NCBI GenBank assembly: GCA_035358815.1
Contig: DAOPQC010000006.1
Location: 1 to 56,355, forward strand
DNA from: Thermoanaerobaculales bacterium
GTDB lineage: Bacteria; Acidobacteriota; Thermoanaerobaculia; Thermoanaerobaculales; Sulfomarinibacteraceae
Length of the DNA: 56,355 bases
Direction of reading: 5' to 3'
This document shows positions 17,214 through 25,576 of the stretch, one piece after another. The number at the start of each line of letters is the position of its first letter. The stretch's first letter is position 1. The notes under the pieces were generated by a model that saw only the letters and a program-made list of their open reading frames with translations, did no database searches and was not told the origin of the DNA. The translations under genes were made by a program, and so were the position numbers.

Positions 17214-17618
17214 TCATCTCGCGCAGGCAGGCGGGAGCCGATCTGCCCCTTCCCGGCTCCGGGGGGCTTCCTCCCCCGCCGGCTTCCTCAACTTCCGAAC
17301 CATCCCAACGCAGAGGCCGACCAGCCGATGCAGGCCCTCCGCGCGATCAAACGTTACCCCGGGTCTGGCAAACACCTCGCCCTCAAGGCCGTAGCGAAAG
17401 AGCGCCGCGCGCCGGCGGCCGTCCTCTGCCTCCAGCCCAAGGACGACCAGGTTGCCGAGCTCGGGTTCTCGTTCGAGATCGAGCGTGAACACGTCACCGG
17501 CAAGATAGCCGAGGTCGTCGTGCTCGAGCACGAGCTCCCCGTGGAGCAGCGTGCCCTCCTCGTCAATCACCAGCGTCAGGGGTGCGATGTAGCGATTCGT
17601 GTGCTTGTAGATTCGCAT
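17214..17618 (-). CDS. Hypothetical protein of the element's accessory operon
   Basis: 134 residues behind GGAGG. The N-terminal half is acidic and beta-rich (IAPLTLVIDEEGTLLHGELV; GYLAGDVFTLDLEREPELGN), the C-terminus basic and disordered. No family is recognised. Its place after the integrase group suggests an accessory or phage-interaction role. Confidence 0.6.
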   Translation of the reverse strand: MRIYKHTNRYIAPLTLVIDEEGTLLHGELVLEHDDLGYLAGDVFTLDLEREPELGNLVVLGLEAEDGRRRAALFRYGLEGEVFARPGVTFDRAEGLHRLVGLCVGMVRKLRKPAGEEAPRSREGADRLPPACAR

Positions 17619-17648
17619 GTAGCCTCCGCAAGGGTCTCTCGCGGGCGT

Positions 17649-18371
17649 TCAGACCGGCCGGCCGCGGGCAGCGTTGAGCCGATCGGCTGGCATCCCGCAC
17701 CGCCGCTGCGCGTGTTTTTCCGCCCACCCCGGCCTAGTCTGGGCTCCGTCCGGAGTCCCAGGGCAAGCCGAGAGTGGGATCAGCTCTTCTCGGAGCTTCT
17801 CGACGGGCTGGCCGGCCGCCAACCGCTCCTCGATGCTCTGAACGAGAGCCCCAATCCGCGCCCGGCGTGCCTTTGCCATGCGAGCGCACCTGGCCTGATT
17901 GAGCAGCGCCTTTGCATAGTTTTCACGGGCTGCCAACCGGAGTTCACTGACGAATGCTGAGAGCTGTTCCGTGCGGATCGAAGACAGCAGACCAGCAAGC
18001 TCAGCCTCCACCGTCAGGACCTCGGTATAGTCCTCTCCGCGGAACGAGCGTTCTTCGACAACCGCAATCGGCGTTGCCCTTGCTGCAGCCCGCCTGAGCC
18101 TCCGCTCGAGCTGGAGCATCTCCGTCCTGATCGAAATCACTTGGTCGATCAGCTTCCGCACGTGTTCCCTACCAGCCGCCACCGCCGCCGACTCCTGATG
18201 CTCTGATTCGTCAGCGATCGCCCCGAGCTCGGCCTCTCGGGCGCGCCCGGCCTCGATGTCCCCTTGTGGTAGCATGGCGACCGACGGGGTTTTTCCTTCG
18301 TCGTTGGCGCCGGGGACGCGGCTTGGCGGTCCGCCTCGGCGCCTGTTGCTGTCAGGTCGTTTCCAGCGCAT
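17649..18371 (-). CDS. Coiled-coil hypothetical protein
   Basis: 240 residues behind GGAGGGGAGG. Long helical, charged stretches (VRKLIDQVISIRTEMLQLER; LSSIRTEQLSAFVSELRLAA) and low-complexity ends. No cysteine motif or enzyme motif is seen. The gene overlaps the 3' end of a 39-codon gene. Function unknown. Confidence 0.6.
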   Translation of the reverse strand: MRWKRPDSNRRRGGPPSRVPGANDEGKTPSVAMLPQGDIEAGRAREAELGAIADESEHQESAAVAAGREHVRKLIDQVISIRTEMLQLERRLRRAAARATPIAVVEERSFRGEDYTEVLTVEAELAGLLSSIRTEQLSAFVSELRLAARENYAKALLNQARCARMAKARRARIGALVQSIEERLAAGQPVEKLREELIPLSACPGTPDGAQTRPGWAEKHAQRRCGMPADRLNAARGRPV

Positions 18372-18471
18372 CGTGCCTCCCCTCCACGCGATCGGTGCGC
18401 GCGTCCGGCAGGTGGTAGCCAGCCGCCTCGGCCGTGAAGGTCTCGCCGCTCACGCTGTTTCGCACCCTCAT
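18352..18471 (-). CDS. 39-residue protein of the element
   Basis: A short frame MRVRNSVSGETFTAEAAGYH... ending LETT, with a strong GGGAGGAG site 6 nt before the ATG. The ATG overlaps the upstream stop (ATGA) and its end overlaps the next gene by 20 nt. Such coupling supports translation. No family is recognised. Confidence 0.55.
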   Translation of the reverse strand: MRVRNSVSGETFTAEAAGYHLPDARTDRVEGRHDALETT

Positions 18472-18764
18472 ATCACTCCTCCCTGCTTGAGTCGTTCCAG
18501 GGCTTGACCAAACGCTTGAGCGAGTTCAGCTGGCATCCTTGTGCTTGGCGAAATGATCTCGCCGCACTTCTCGCAGTCTGCAACCAAACACGGCAGGTGA
18601 ACATCATCGTCCAGGCCGTTGCCAGCGATGGTTGCGAAGCGGAAAGTCACCCTAGGAAGGCTGCCGCAACATCTTGGGCAGATCAGAAAAGGTTTCCACT
18701 CTTGTTCACTCCCTTCATCGGCCGGTTTCCAAACCACGTCCTCGTCGAATACGCGCGCTCTCAT
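18468..18764 (-). CDS. Zinc-ribbon hypothetical protein
   Basis: 98 residues. Four or more cysteines are set as CPRCC (about 29-33) and CLVADCEKC (about 59-67), which suggests a zinc ribbon. Its ATG overlaps the integrase stop codon, so expression follows integrase. May bind DNA, RNA or protein; no family assigned. Confidence 0.7.
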   Translation of the reverse strand: MRARVFDEDVVWKPADEGSEQEWKPFLICPRCCGSLPRVTFRFATIAGNGLDDDVHLPCLVADCEKCGEIISPSTRMPAELAQAFGQALERLKQGGVI

Positions 18765-19975
18765 CGGGCTCCCCTTCCTGTGGCGATGTCCACCACGGTA
18801 GCGCCGCGCCCGCGACCGGCTTGGTGCTCGATCGTGTCCGCGGCAGTTTGCATTCCGACGCGCAGGCGCTTTTCGTCGGGATGACTGTAACGCGCCGTCG
18901 TCCCGGGCAGGCTGTGACCGAGCAGGTGCGCAATCACCTCGTACGGCACCCCGGCGGCGCCGGCGACGGTCGCGAAGGTGTGACGGCAATCGCGCAGCTG
19001 CGCGCCTTCGATCTTGGCCGCCTTGCCGATGCGCCCCCACGCGCCGCGGATCGTGTCGAGGTGTCCCTTGGCGCTGTCGCCGGGGAACACCCACACGGAC
19101 CGCCCTTCGTGCCGTTGCTGTCGTCTGCGCAGCTTCAGAACGCGCACCGCCTGACTCGGTAGCGGGATGGTGTGAACCCGCTTCGTCTTGAAGGCGGAGG
19201 CCGGGACGCGCAGGATGCCATCGCGGAGGTTGATCCACTGCCAGCGCAGGCCGAGCACATTTCGAACGCGAAGACCGGTGAACAGCATCAGCCGCACCGC
19301 ATCGGCCGCGTCCCGGTCCTGTGCAGCGTCGAGAGCCTCGAGCAGCCGGTCCAGCTCGGCGGGCTGTAGGGGGCGGTTACGGGGCGTCTCCGCGGTCCGA
19401 CGGATCCCGGCACACGGGTTGCCGAGCGGCACGCGCACTGTGTGCATGGAGCTCGAGTACATGCTGGAGAGCAGCGCAAGGGCCCGGTTTGCGGCAACCG
19501 GCCCGCCTTCCCGCGCGATCCGCTCGTGGAGATTCACCACGTCCAGCGGCTTGACCAGGTCGGCGCGTTTCGCGGCCCACCGCTTGAGGTGCTTGCCATA
19601 CATCACCTGGTCGTAGCGCCACGATCGCTTCCGCGGCTTCGCCCATCGCTCGAGGTAGGCCTTCCACAGCTCGCCGATGGTGACGTGTCCGCGCGCGTCG
19701 CGGCGCTCCTCCGCTGGATTGCGACCGGCGCCGATCGCCGTCTGAAGCGGAATCGCCGCCTTCCGAGCACCGCCGATCTTCATTCCAGGGAAGCGGCCGA
19801 TCCGGATCCGCTCCACCGTGCCGGCCACCTTCCGAATCATGTAGAAGGTCTTGACGCCCTTCGGGGTGACGGTGACGGCGAGCCCGCCGACCGCCGAGTC
19901 GTAGACGTCGTACCGCTTTTCGCGGGCCTCGAGAGCCGCGATGTCGGCGTTGTCCAGGTAGGTTCTTTCGACCAT
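18761..19975 (-). CDS. int: Island integrase (tyrosine recombinase, DUF4102-type)
   Basis: 404 residues. The N-terminal domain (YDVYDSAVGGLAVTVTPKGV) is the DUF4102/arm-binding domain of P4- and CP4-type integrases. The catalytic domain has LFTGLRVRNVLGL (Arg I), FKTKRVHTIPL (Lys), LRDCRHTFAT (box II, with Arg where His is usual) and LGHSLPGTTARYSH (His and Tyr). It lies next to attR and would recombine the 57-bp tRNA-Leu sites. Its promoter overlaps putative arm sites, which implies autoregulation. Confidence 0.94.
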   Translation of the reverse strand: MVERTYLDNADIAALEAREKRYDVYDSAVGGLAVTVTPKGVKTFYMIRKVAGTVERIRIGRFPGMKIGGARKAAIPLQTAIGAGRNPAEERRDARGHVTIGELWKAYLERWAKPRKRSWRYDQVMYGKHLKRWAAKRADLVKPLDVVNLHERIAREGGPVAANRALALLSSMYSSSMHTVRVPLGNPCAGIRRTAETPRNRPLQPAELDRLLEALDAAQDRDAADAVRLMLFTGLRVRNVLGLRWQWINLRDGILRVPASAFKTKRVHTIPLPSQAVRVLKLRRRQQRHEGRSVWVFPGDSAKGHLDTIRGAWGRIGKAAKIEGAQLRDCRHTFATVAGAAGVPYEVIAHLLGHSLPGTTARYSHPDEKRLRVGMQTAADTIEHQAGRGRGATVVDIATGRGAR

Positions 19976-19985
19976 CTGAAAACCC

Positions 19986-20010
19986 CCGGTTCAACCGCCG
20001 GTTCAACCCC
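19986..20010. repeat. Putative integrase arm-type sites, right arm
   Basis: CCGGTTC-AACCGCCGGTTC-AACC repeats the 12-bp motif seen at 5815-5842 and 5961-5982. It lies between the integrase start and its -10 box. Confidence 0.5.
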
Positions 20011-20019
20011 GGTGCTCAA

Positions 20020-20049
20020 TGTATAGCCGATCATGCCTTACCTTGTCAA
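20020..20049 (-). promoter_or_regulatory. Integrase promoter
   Basis: On the minus strand TTGACA (20049-20044) and TATACA (20025-20020) are 18 bp apart, 45 bp before the integrase ATG. Arm-type repeats lie directly downstream. Confidence 0.65.
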
Positions 20050-20141
20050 CTGTCATCGTAATATAGCAGAATCAAGGCTTTCTGCCGGTTTTCCTCGCAA
20101 GCGCCGACGCTGTCGGAGGTTCCGATTCAACCCCTGCATTT

Positions 20142-20388
<247 letters not shown>

Positions 20389-22230
20389 TCACCGGACATC
20401 GCTCCGCGGTCTTTCGAGCAGTGCGATCGCGGCGTCGGTGCGTGCGATCAGCTGGTCGAAGGCCGCGAGCTCAGGGTGCTCGCGAGCCAAGCGCGCGGCG
20501 AGATCGAGCTGGCCGCGCGACATCTCGACGTTCACCAGGGCCTCGCTCACCGCTCCCTCAAGCTGCGCGTCCCGCGCGCGCCACAGGAACGCTCGCGCCC
20601 GCGCGACGCACAGCTGGACCCGCTGATGGCGGGCGATCCGCTGCTCGTCGACAGCGTCGAGCAGCGCCAGCGCTCGATCAGGCTGCGGCGGGCGCACCTG
20701 GCCGGTGAGGAAGTTCCGAAAGCGGTAGGCGAAGCTCTTGCCAAGTACGAGACGGGCCTGGTTGGCGACGTCCGATCCCGGGGCAGCCTCGATGACGCGT
20801 TCGAGGAGGTCGATGCCGGCCGTGAGGTGGTCGCCGCCCTGCCACAGCAGGAAGGTCCCCGCCTGCCGCGACGCATCGCCGCTCGCGACAAGCAGCGACC
20901 CGGCGCCGTCGTCGACCACCGAGATCTCGGCCCCTGCGGGAGCGACGATCCGCGCCCCGCTCCCATGATCGCGGAGCGCCGCGTGAACTCGATAGGTGCC
21001 GGGCGCAGAGATCGTCCAGCCGTCGATGCCGAAGAAGACCGGGACCATTGCACTCAGGGCGCCGCCCGCCTCGAGCGAGCTCGGGGGCGCGCAGGACTCG
21101 AGGTGCTCGAGCGGCACGACGCCGATCTCGCTGCCGTCCGCCCGCGTGATCCAGACGGAGAGATCCCCGAAGCGATGCTCAAGGCTCGCTGCCACTTCGA
21201 CCGCAGCCGGCCCCAGGTTGGACAACCGGACCCTCGCGTCGATCGGCTCACCGAGCGCGAAGCTCGACTTCTCCGTCTCGATCGACAGCGCCAGCTGCGA
21301 CCACCGCGGCGACGACTGAGGCGACCAGCCCGTTGCCTGCGGAGCAGCTTCCGGGAGCGCCGGCCGGAGGCTCGTCGGGACGACTGCCGCGTCGGGCGCC
21401 TGAGCCCCCAGCGAGCACCTTCTCCGGTAGCCCGGGTCCGTGTGGGTGAGCTTGAGCGGGTCGTGATCGGGGGCGATGAGGTAGTTGGACCACGGGCCCG
21501 GCCACACACACTCGGCCGGGTGGGTGACCAGGTGTTTCACGCTGGTGTCGGAGAACTCGAGCTTCCAGTGGTCATCGTCAAGGCCCTTGGTCTGCTCCAT
21601 CAGCGTGATTCCGGGGACGGCGTCCTCGTGGTGGAGGTTGAACGTGTGCCCGATCTCGTGGGCCACCGTCCGGAAGTACTTCACCGGATCGGACGAGATC
21701 GAATCGTTCAGGTAGAAGATGAAGAACGTGGTCCGCACCGCATTGAAGACCCCACCGGCCACGGACCTGTAGACCTCCCCATTCGCAGCATCCTCCCACC
21801 AGCCGTTGACCGTCATGCCGTGCACGAAGTGGCGGGTGCAGATCGGCCGCCACCCGTTCGCGACCGTGAGCACGCACTGCGTGGGAATCGGGTCCACGGG
21901 CACGCGTCGGTGCTGCTTCTGGAGCGTGTCGAGCTCGCTCTGAAAGTAGAAGCGGTCCTCGCCCAGGCTCTCGGGGGCGAGGTTGAGAGAGGGGATGTCG
22001 ATCTCGTCGTGCTCGACGACCAGGGGTATGCCCACCCTGGCAAAGATCGACTCGAGGCGGTATTGCTGTCCCGCCCGGACGACCTCTTGCTCGGGGAAGG
22101 CGGTGTCCGCCATCCGGTCCAGCTCCACGGTGCAGACGCGGCACGACATCGCGGTCGCGAGCATCGGGATGGCCGGCAACAACGCGAGTCGAGCGGTCAG
22201 CCGACGATCGGTCGCCGATGTCCGCGCCAT
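20389..22230 (-). CDS. Secreted zinc metalloprotease (metzincin-like) with helical-repeat C-terminus
   Basis: 613 residues from ATG 22230 (GAGGTGG site). A signal peptide (LTARLALLPAIPMLATAMSC) may end in a lipoprotein-like cysteine. The zinc site is VAHEIGHTFNLHHE, an HExxHxxxxxH motif, with a possible Met-turn at GITLMEQT. The middle part resembles a beta-sandwich (ETEKSSFALGEPIDARVRLS), and the last 150 residues are TPR-like (GIDLLERVIEAAPGSDVANQ). Probably an exported peptidase; the substrate is unknown. Confidence 0.8.
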   Translation of the reverse strand: MARTSATDRRLTARLALLPAIPMLATAMSCRVCTVELDRMADTAFPEQEVVRAGQQYRLESIFARVGIPLVVEHDEIDIPSLNLAPESLGEDRFYFQSELDTLQKQHRRVPVDPIPTQCVLTVANGWRPICTRHFVHGMTVNGWWEDAANGEVYRSVAGGVFNAVRTTFFIFYLNDSISSDPVKYFRTVAHEIGHTFNLHHEDAVPGITLMEQTKGLDDDHWKLEFSDTSVKHLVTHPAECVWPGPWSNYLIAPDHDPLKLTHTDPGYRRRCSLGAQAPDAAVVPTSLRPALPEAAPQATGWSPQSSPRWSQLALSIETEKSSFALGEPIDARVRLSNLGPAAVEVAASLEHRFGDLSVWITRADGSEIGVVPLEHLESCAPPSSLEAGGALSAMVPVFFGIDGWTISAPGTYRVHAALRDHGSGARIVAPAGAEISVVDDGAGSLLVASGDASRQAGTFLLWQGGDHLTAGIDLLERVIEAAPGSDVANQARLVLGKSFAYRFRNFLTGQVRPPQPDRALALLDAVDEQRIARHQRVQLCVARARAFLWRARDAQLEGAVSEALVNVEMSRGQLDLAARLAREHPELAAFDQLIARTDAAIALLERPRSDVR

Positions 22231-22309
22231 CCGCCACCTCTGGCGCCCCTCACTCCCAACCGGAGATGGGGACGTCTCCGACAAGATCTCTGAGCAGGTG
22301 ATCTGGCTC

Positions 22310-22337
22310 AATATAGGTCGCTTCCAGCGGGAGTCAA
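22310..22337 (-). promoter_or_regulatory. Promoter of the metalloprotease gene
   Basis: On the minus strand TTGACT (22337-22332) and TATATT (22315-22310) are 16 bp apart, giving a leader of about 75 nt before ATG 22230. Confidence 0.6.
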
Positions 22338-22560
22338 GCGGCAGCGCGTGACGACGGCCGCCGGCAGCGTGGCCATCGCCGGGCGGCCTCCCCGCCGGGC
22401 TCCGGCGACGATTTCACCCCGCAGCCCCCACCCGCGGGCGCCGCCCCTGACGACCGAGGCCATCCCGAGCGCCGGAGTCCCGTCAGTGGGCATCCCGTCT
22501 GCTATATTTGCCTCGAAGCGAACAGCGCATCGAGGCCCGGAGCGACGCCCGCTCCGAGTG
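22338..22560. other. Divergent intergenic region
   Basis: Lies between the metalloprotease promoter and the kinase gene. TATATT at 22503-22508 is a possible -10 box for the kinase, but no good -35 is seen. No gene is supported. Confidence 0.4.
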
Positions 22561-25221
22561 ATGGAGATGGTCTCCACGGAAGATCCATCGCCGACAGCGA
22601 ACTTCGCCATTCGACCCGGGACCCGAGTCGGTCACTATGAGATCGTGGGCGAAATAGGCCGGGGCGGGATGGGCGTCGTCTACCAGGCCCGCGACCTCGT
22701 CCTCGGCCGCCACGTCGCACTCAAGACGCCGCTGACCGACCCCCAGCGAGCCGCGCGCTGGGAGCGCCGGTTCCTCCGGGAGGCGCAGGCCGCATCCAAG
22801 GTGTCCCACCCCGGAGTGGTGTCGGTGTTCGAGGCCTTCGAGCACGACGGGCGCCTGTGGCTCGCGATGGAGCTCGTCGAAGGCGAAGCACTCAGCGATG
22901 TCCTGCGTCGCAGAAAACGGCTGCCTCTCCCCGACCTTCTCGACTACCAGGAGAGCCTCGCCGCCGGCTTGCACGCCGCTCACTCCAAGATGGTCCTCCA
23001 CCGCGACATCAAGCCGTCGAACATCCTGATCACGAGCGATGGCATCGCCCGGCTCACCGACTTCGGGCTGGCGAGGATCGGTCTCGATGACGACGCCCTC
23101 ACTTTGACCATGTCCGAGCCGCGCGAGTCGCTGACCGAGGACGGCAAGGTTGTGGGCACGCTCGCGTACATGGCTCCGGAGCAGGTCCTCGGACGGGGGA
23201 CGGACGAGCGCAGCGACATCTTCTCGCTCGGCGCCGTCTTCCACGAGATGTGCACGGGACAGCGCGCGTTCCCGGGTTCCGGTCGCGGCTCGATCATCGA
23301 CCTCATCCTGCACGTCGATCCTCGCCCCCCGCGGGAGTCCAACCCGGAAATCCCGGACGAGCTCGAGAGAATCATCAGGAAGTGCCTCGCCAAGCGGCCT
23401 GGAGAGCGTTACCAGAGCGCACAGGAGCTGTGGATCGATCTGCGATCGCTGCGCCGGCGCAGCAGCTCCACCGCCTCGATGGTCCGGTCGCCGTCGCGGG
23501 CGCGATCCAAGGCTCTCCTCGCAGCCGCCGCAGTGGCAGTCGCGGCGGTGGCTGGAGTCGTCACCCTCAGCTGGCTCGCCGGCCCGCGGCTCCCCGCGTT
23601 CGGGGCCCGCAAGGTCACCGATCGCGCCGGGCTCGAAGAGCAGCCGGCGATCTCTCCCCGGGGAACCGAGATCGCGTACTGCACCACGGAGGCCGGCAAC
23701 CAGGACATCTGGATCGCCGACGCGAACGGCGGCAACCCCCTGCGGCTGACCGACCATGCCGCGGCCGATCACAGCCCCGCCTGGTTTCCGGACGGCAGCG
23801 CCTTGGCCTTCGTCTCCGATCGCAGCGGCTCCGAGGCGGTCTGGAAGGTGCCGCGCTTCGGCGGCACTGCGGTGCTCCTGATCGAGGACGCCGCCGACGC
23901 AGACGTCAGCCCGCGCGGCACCTCCATCGCCTTCTCTCGATTCGACGACAGCGGGTTCTCTCGCATCTGGATTGCAGACCTCTCGCAGCGAGGCCTCGAG
24001 CGTCAGCTCACCGGCCCGGACCAGGGCCTCTGGGATCACTTCGACCCGGCCTGGTCGCCCGATGGCAAGACGATCTGCTACAACGATTTCCGCGACCTCT
24101 GGCTGGTCGACGCGGACGGCGGGAGCCCACACCCCCTGACCGCCGACGACCCACTGGACACCGAGCCGGTCTGGTCGCCGGACGGCCGCCACATCTACTT
24201 CACATCCTACCGGTCGGGCACCTATGCCATCTGGCGGGTGGACGTCGAGGGAGGCGAGCTGGCACAGCTCACCCTGGGCATGGGTCCGGAGCGGACCCCG
24301 AGCCTGTCCCGCGACGGGCACCGCATGGCGTACACCACCCAGTCCGAGGTCTCGTCGATCACCCTGGTCGATCGCGCCACCGGCGACTCCTGGCGAATCG
24401 ACGACGAGCGGTTCACGACCGAGCCGGCGATCGCCCCCGATCGCGGCGCGGTGGCCTACGTGTCGGCGCGCGCCAACGCGATCGGGCTCTGGTCGATGAG
24501 GCTGGTGGACAACCGGCCGAGCGGCCCACCGTTGCGGCTGACCGAGCACGAGGGCTCCTGCGCCTCGCCGTCCTACTCCCCCGACGGGCGGTGGATCGCC
24601 TACCACCGCGTCATCGGCGGCCAGCGCGACGTGTGGGTGGTGCCCGCGACCGGGGGCCTGGCGCGGCCGCTCACCGGCCACCCGGCGACCGATGTCCTCC
24701 CCAGCTGGTCCCCCGACGGCTCACGGATCGCGTTCTCCTCGGACCGCGACGGCGCAACGCAGATCTGGACGGTGCCGTTCGCCGGAGACGGCACCGTGGC
24801 CCAGGCCGCCCGGCTCACGTCGGGCGGCGGCACCGACCTGTTCCCGGTGTGGTCGACGGACGGCTCGGTCATCGCTTTCGTGAGGTACGCCCACGACGGC
24901 TCTGACGTGTGGAGGGTGCCGGCAGATGGCTCGGCGGCGCCAATACAGGTGACGAACGGCGCCGCTGCGAGGTTCCTGTGCTGGGACCGACTGTCGGATC
25001 GCCTCCTGGTGTCAGGCATGTGGGGCGGCACCACCACCTCGGTCCGGTCGGTCGATCTCGTCGACGGCATCGGCTCTCCGGTGCCCGACGCGGTGCCGCG
25101 GACGCCGTTGGGCGAGATCGTCGACTTCGACCTCTCAGTGGACGGAAGGCTCCTCGCGCTCAACGAGACGGAGCGACGGGGTGACATCTGGGTTCTGGAA
25201 ACCGAGGCGACGCCCTTCTGA
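22561..25221 (+). CDS. Eukaryotic-like Ser/Thr protein kinase with TolB/PD40 propeller
   Basis: 886 residues from ATG 22561; the frame is open 71 codons further, without kinase similarity. The kinase domain has the glycine loop VGEIGRGGMGVVYQA, the VAIK-like lysine in HVALKTPL, catalytic HRDIKPSNILI and DFGLARIG. A transmembrane helix follows (LLAAAAVAVAAVAGVVTLSW). The extracytoplasmic part has repeated SPDG(R/S)-type PD40/WD40-like blades (for example WSPDGKTICY, YSPDGRWIAY, WSPDGSRIAF). Membrane sensor kinase architecture, abundant in Acidobacteriota. The next two genes on the same strand may form a functional unit with it. Confidence 0.93.
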   Translation: MEMVSTEDPSPTANFAIRPGTRVGHYEIVGEIGRGGMGVVYQARDLVLGRHVALKTPLTDPQRAARWERRFLREAQAASKVSHPGVVSVFEAFEHDGRLWLAMELVEGEALSDVLRRRKRLPLPDLLDYQESLAAGLHAAHSKMVLHRDIKPSNILITSDGIARLTDFGLARIGLDDDALTLTMSEPRESLTEDGKVVGTLAYMAPEQVLGRGTDERSDIFSLGAVFHEMCTGQRAFPGSGRGSIIDLILHVDPRPPRESNPEIPDELERIIRKCLAKRPGERYQSAQELWIDLRSLRRRSSSTASMVRSPSRARSKALLAAAAVAVAAVAGVVTLSWLAGPRLPAFGARKVTDRAGLEEQPAISPRGTEIAYCTTEAGNQDIWIADANGGNPLRLTDHAAADHSPAWFPDGSALAFVSDRSGSEAVWKVPRFGGTAVLLIEDAADADVSPRGTSIAFSRFDDSGFSRIWIADLSQRGLERQLTGPDQGLWDHFDPAWSPDGKTICYNDFRDLWLVDADGGSPHPLTADDPLDTEPVWSPDGRHIYFTSYRSGTYAIWRVDVEGGELAQLTLGMGPERTPSLSRDGHRMAYTTQSEVSSITLVDRATGDSWRIDDERFTTEPAIAPDRGAVAYVSARANAIGLWSMRLVDNRPSGPPLRLTEHEGSCASPSYSPDGRWIAYHRVIGGQRDVWVVPATGGLARPLTGHPATDVLPSWSPDGSRIAFSSDRDGATQIWTVPFAGDGTVAQAARLTSGGGTDLFPVWSTDGSVIAFVRYAHDGSDVWRVPADGSAAPIQVTNGAAARFLCWDRLSDRLLVSGMWGGTTTSVRSVDLVDGIGSPVPDAVPRTPLGEIVDFDLSVDGRLLALNETERRGDIWVLETEATPF

Positions 25222-25286
25222 TCGGCGGGCCGATCGCCGGCGGCGTGGGCCAGGGCGGCGCCTCCCAACAGAAAGGACGGTCTGTC

Positions 25287-25568
25287 GTGGGAGCACCAAT
25301 CAAAGTCCCGTGGGGTCCATCGTGCGATGTCGACGACGAGGGCGGCAAGGGCATCGAGGCCATGAGCTGCCAGCAGCTGCTGGCCTGGCTGAGGGCGCTG
25401 AGGAAGCACCTCCAGGGCGTGATCGAGGAGCTCGATCGGCTGATCGACGACTGGCCCCTGATCTGCAGGGGCAAGGGCGAGTCGATGATGAAGATCTACC
25501 TCGAGCACATCTGGAAGATCGAGCAGCTCCTGCTCTGCTGGCCACCGATGGGGAGCAGGCGGCGGTAG
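25287..25568 (+). CDS. Small Cys-containing protein before a radical SAM gene
   Basis: 93 residues from GTG 25287, preceded by AGAAAGGA. It has four cysteines (WGPSCDVD, MSCQQL, PLICRGK, LLLCWPP) and an amphipathic helical middle (LRALRKHLQGVIEELDRLID). It ends 8 nt before the radical SAM start. It could be a modified-peptide precursor or a small partner protein; no precursor family is recognised. Confidence 0.6.
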   Translation: MGAPIKVPWGPSCDVDDEGGKGIEAMSCQQLLAWLRALRKHLQGVIEELDRLIDDWPLICRGKGESMMKIYLEHIWKIEQLLLCWPPMGSRRR

Positions 25569-25576
25569 GCAGCGTC

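Noticed and set aside
22483..24681. Minus-strand open frame of 732 codons opposite the kinase
   Set aside because: Antisense shadow of a well-supported kinase/PD40 gene; no motif.
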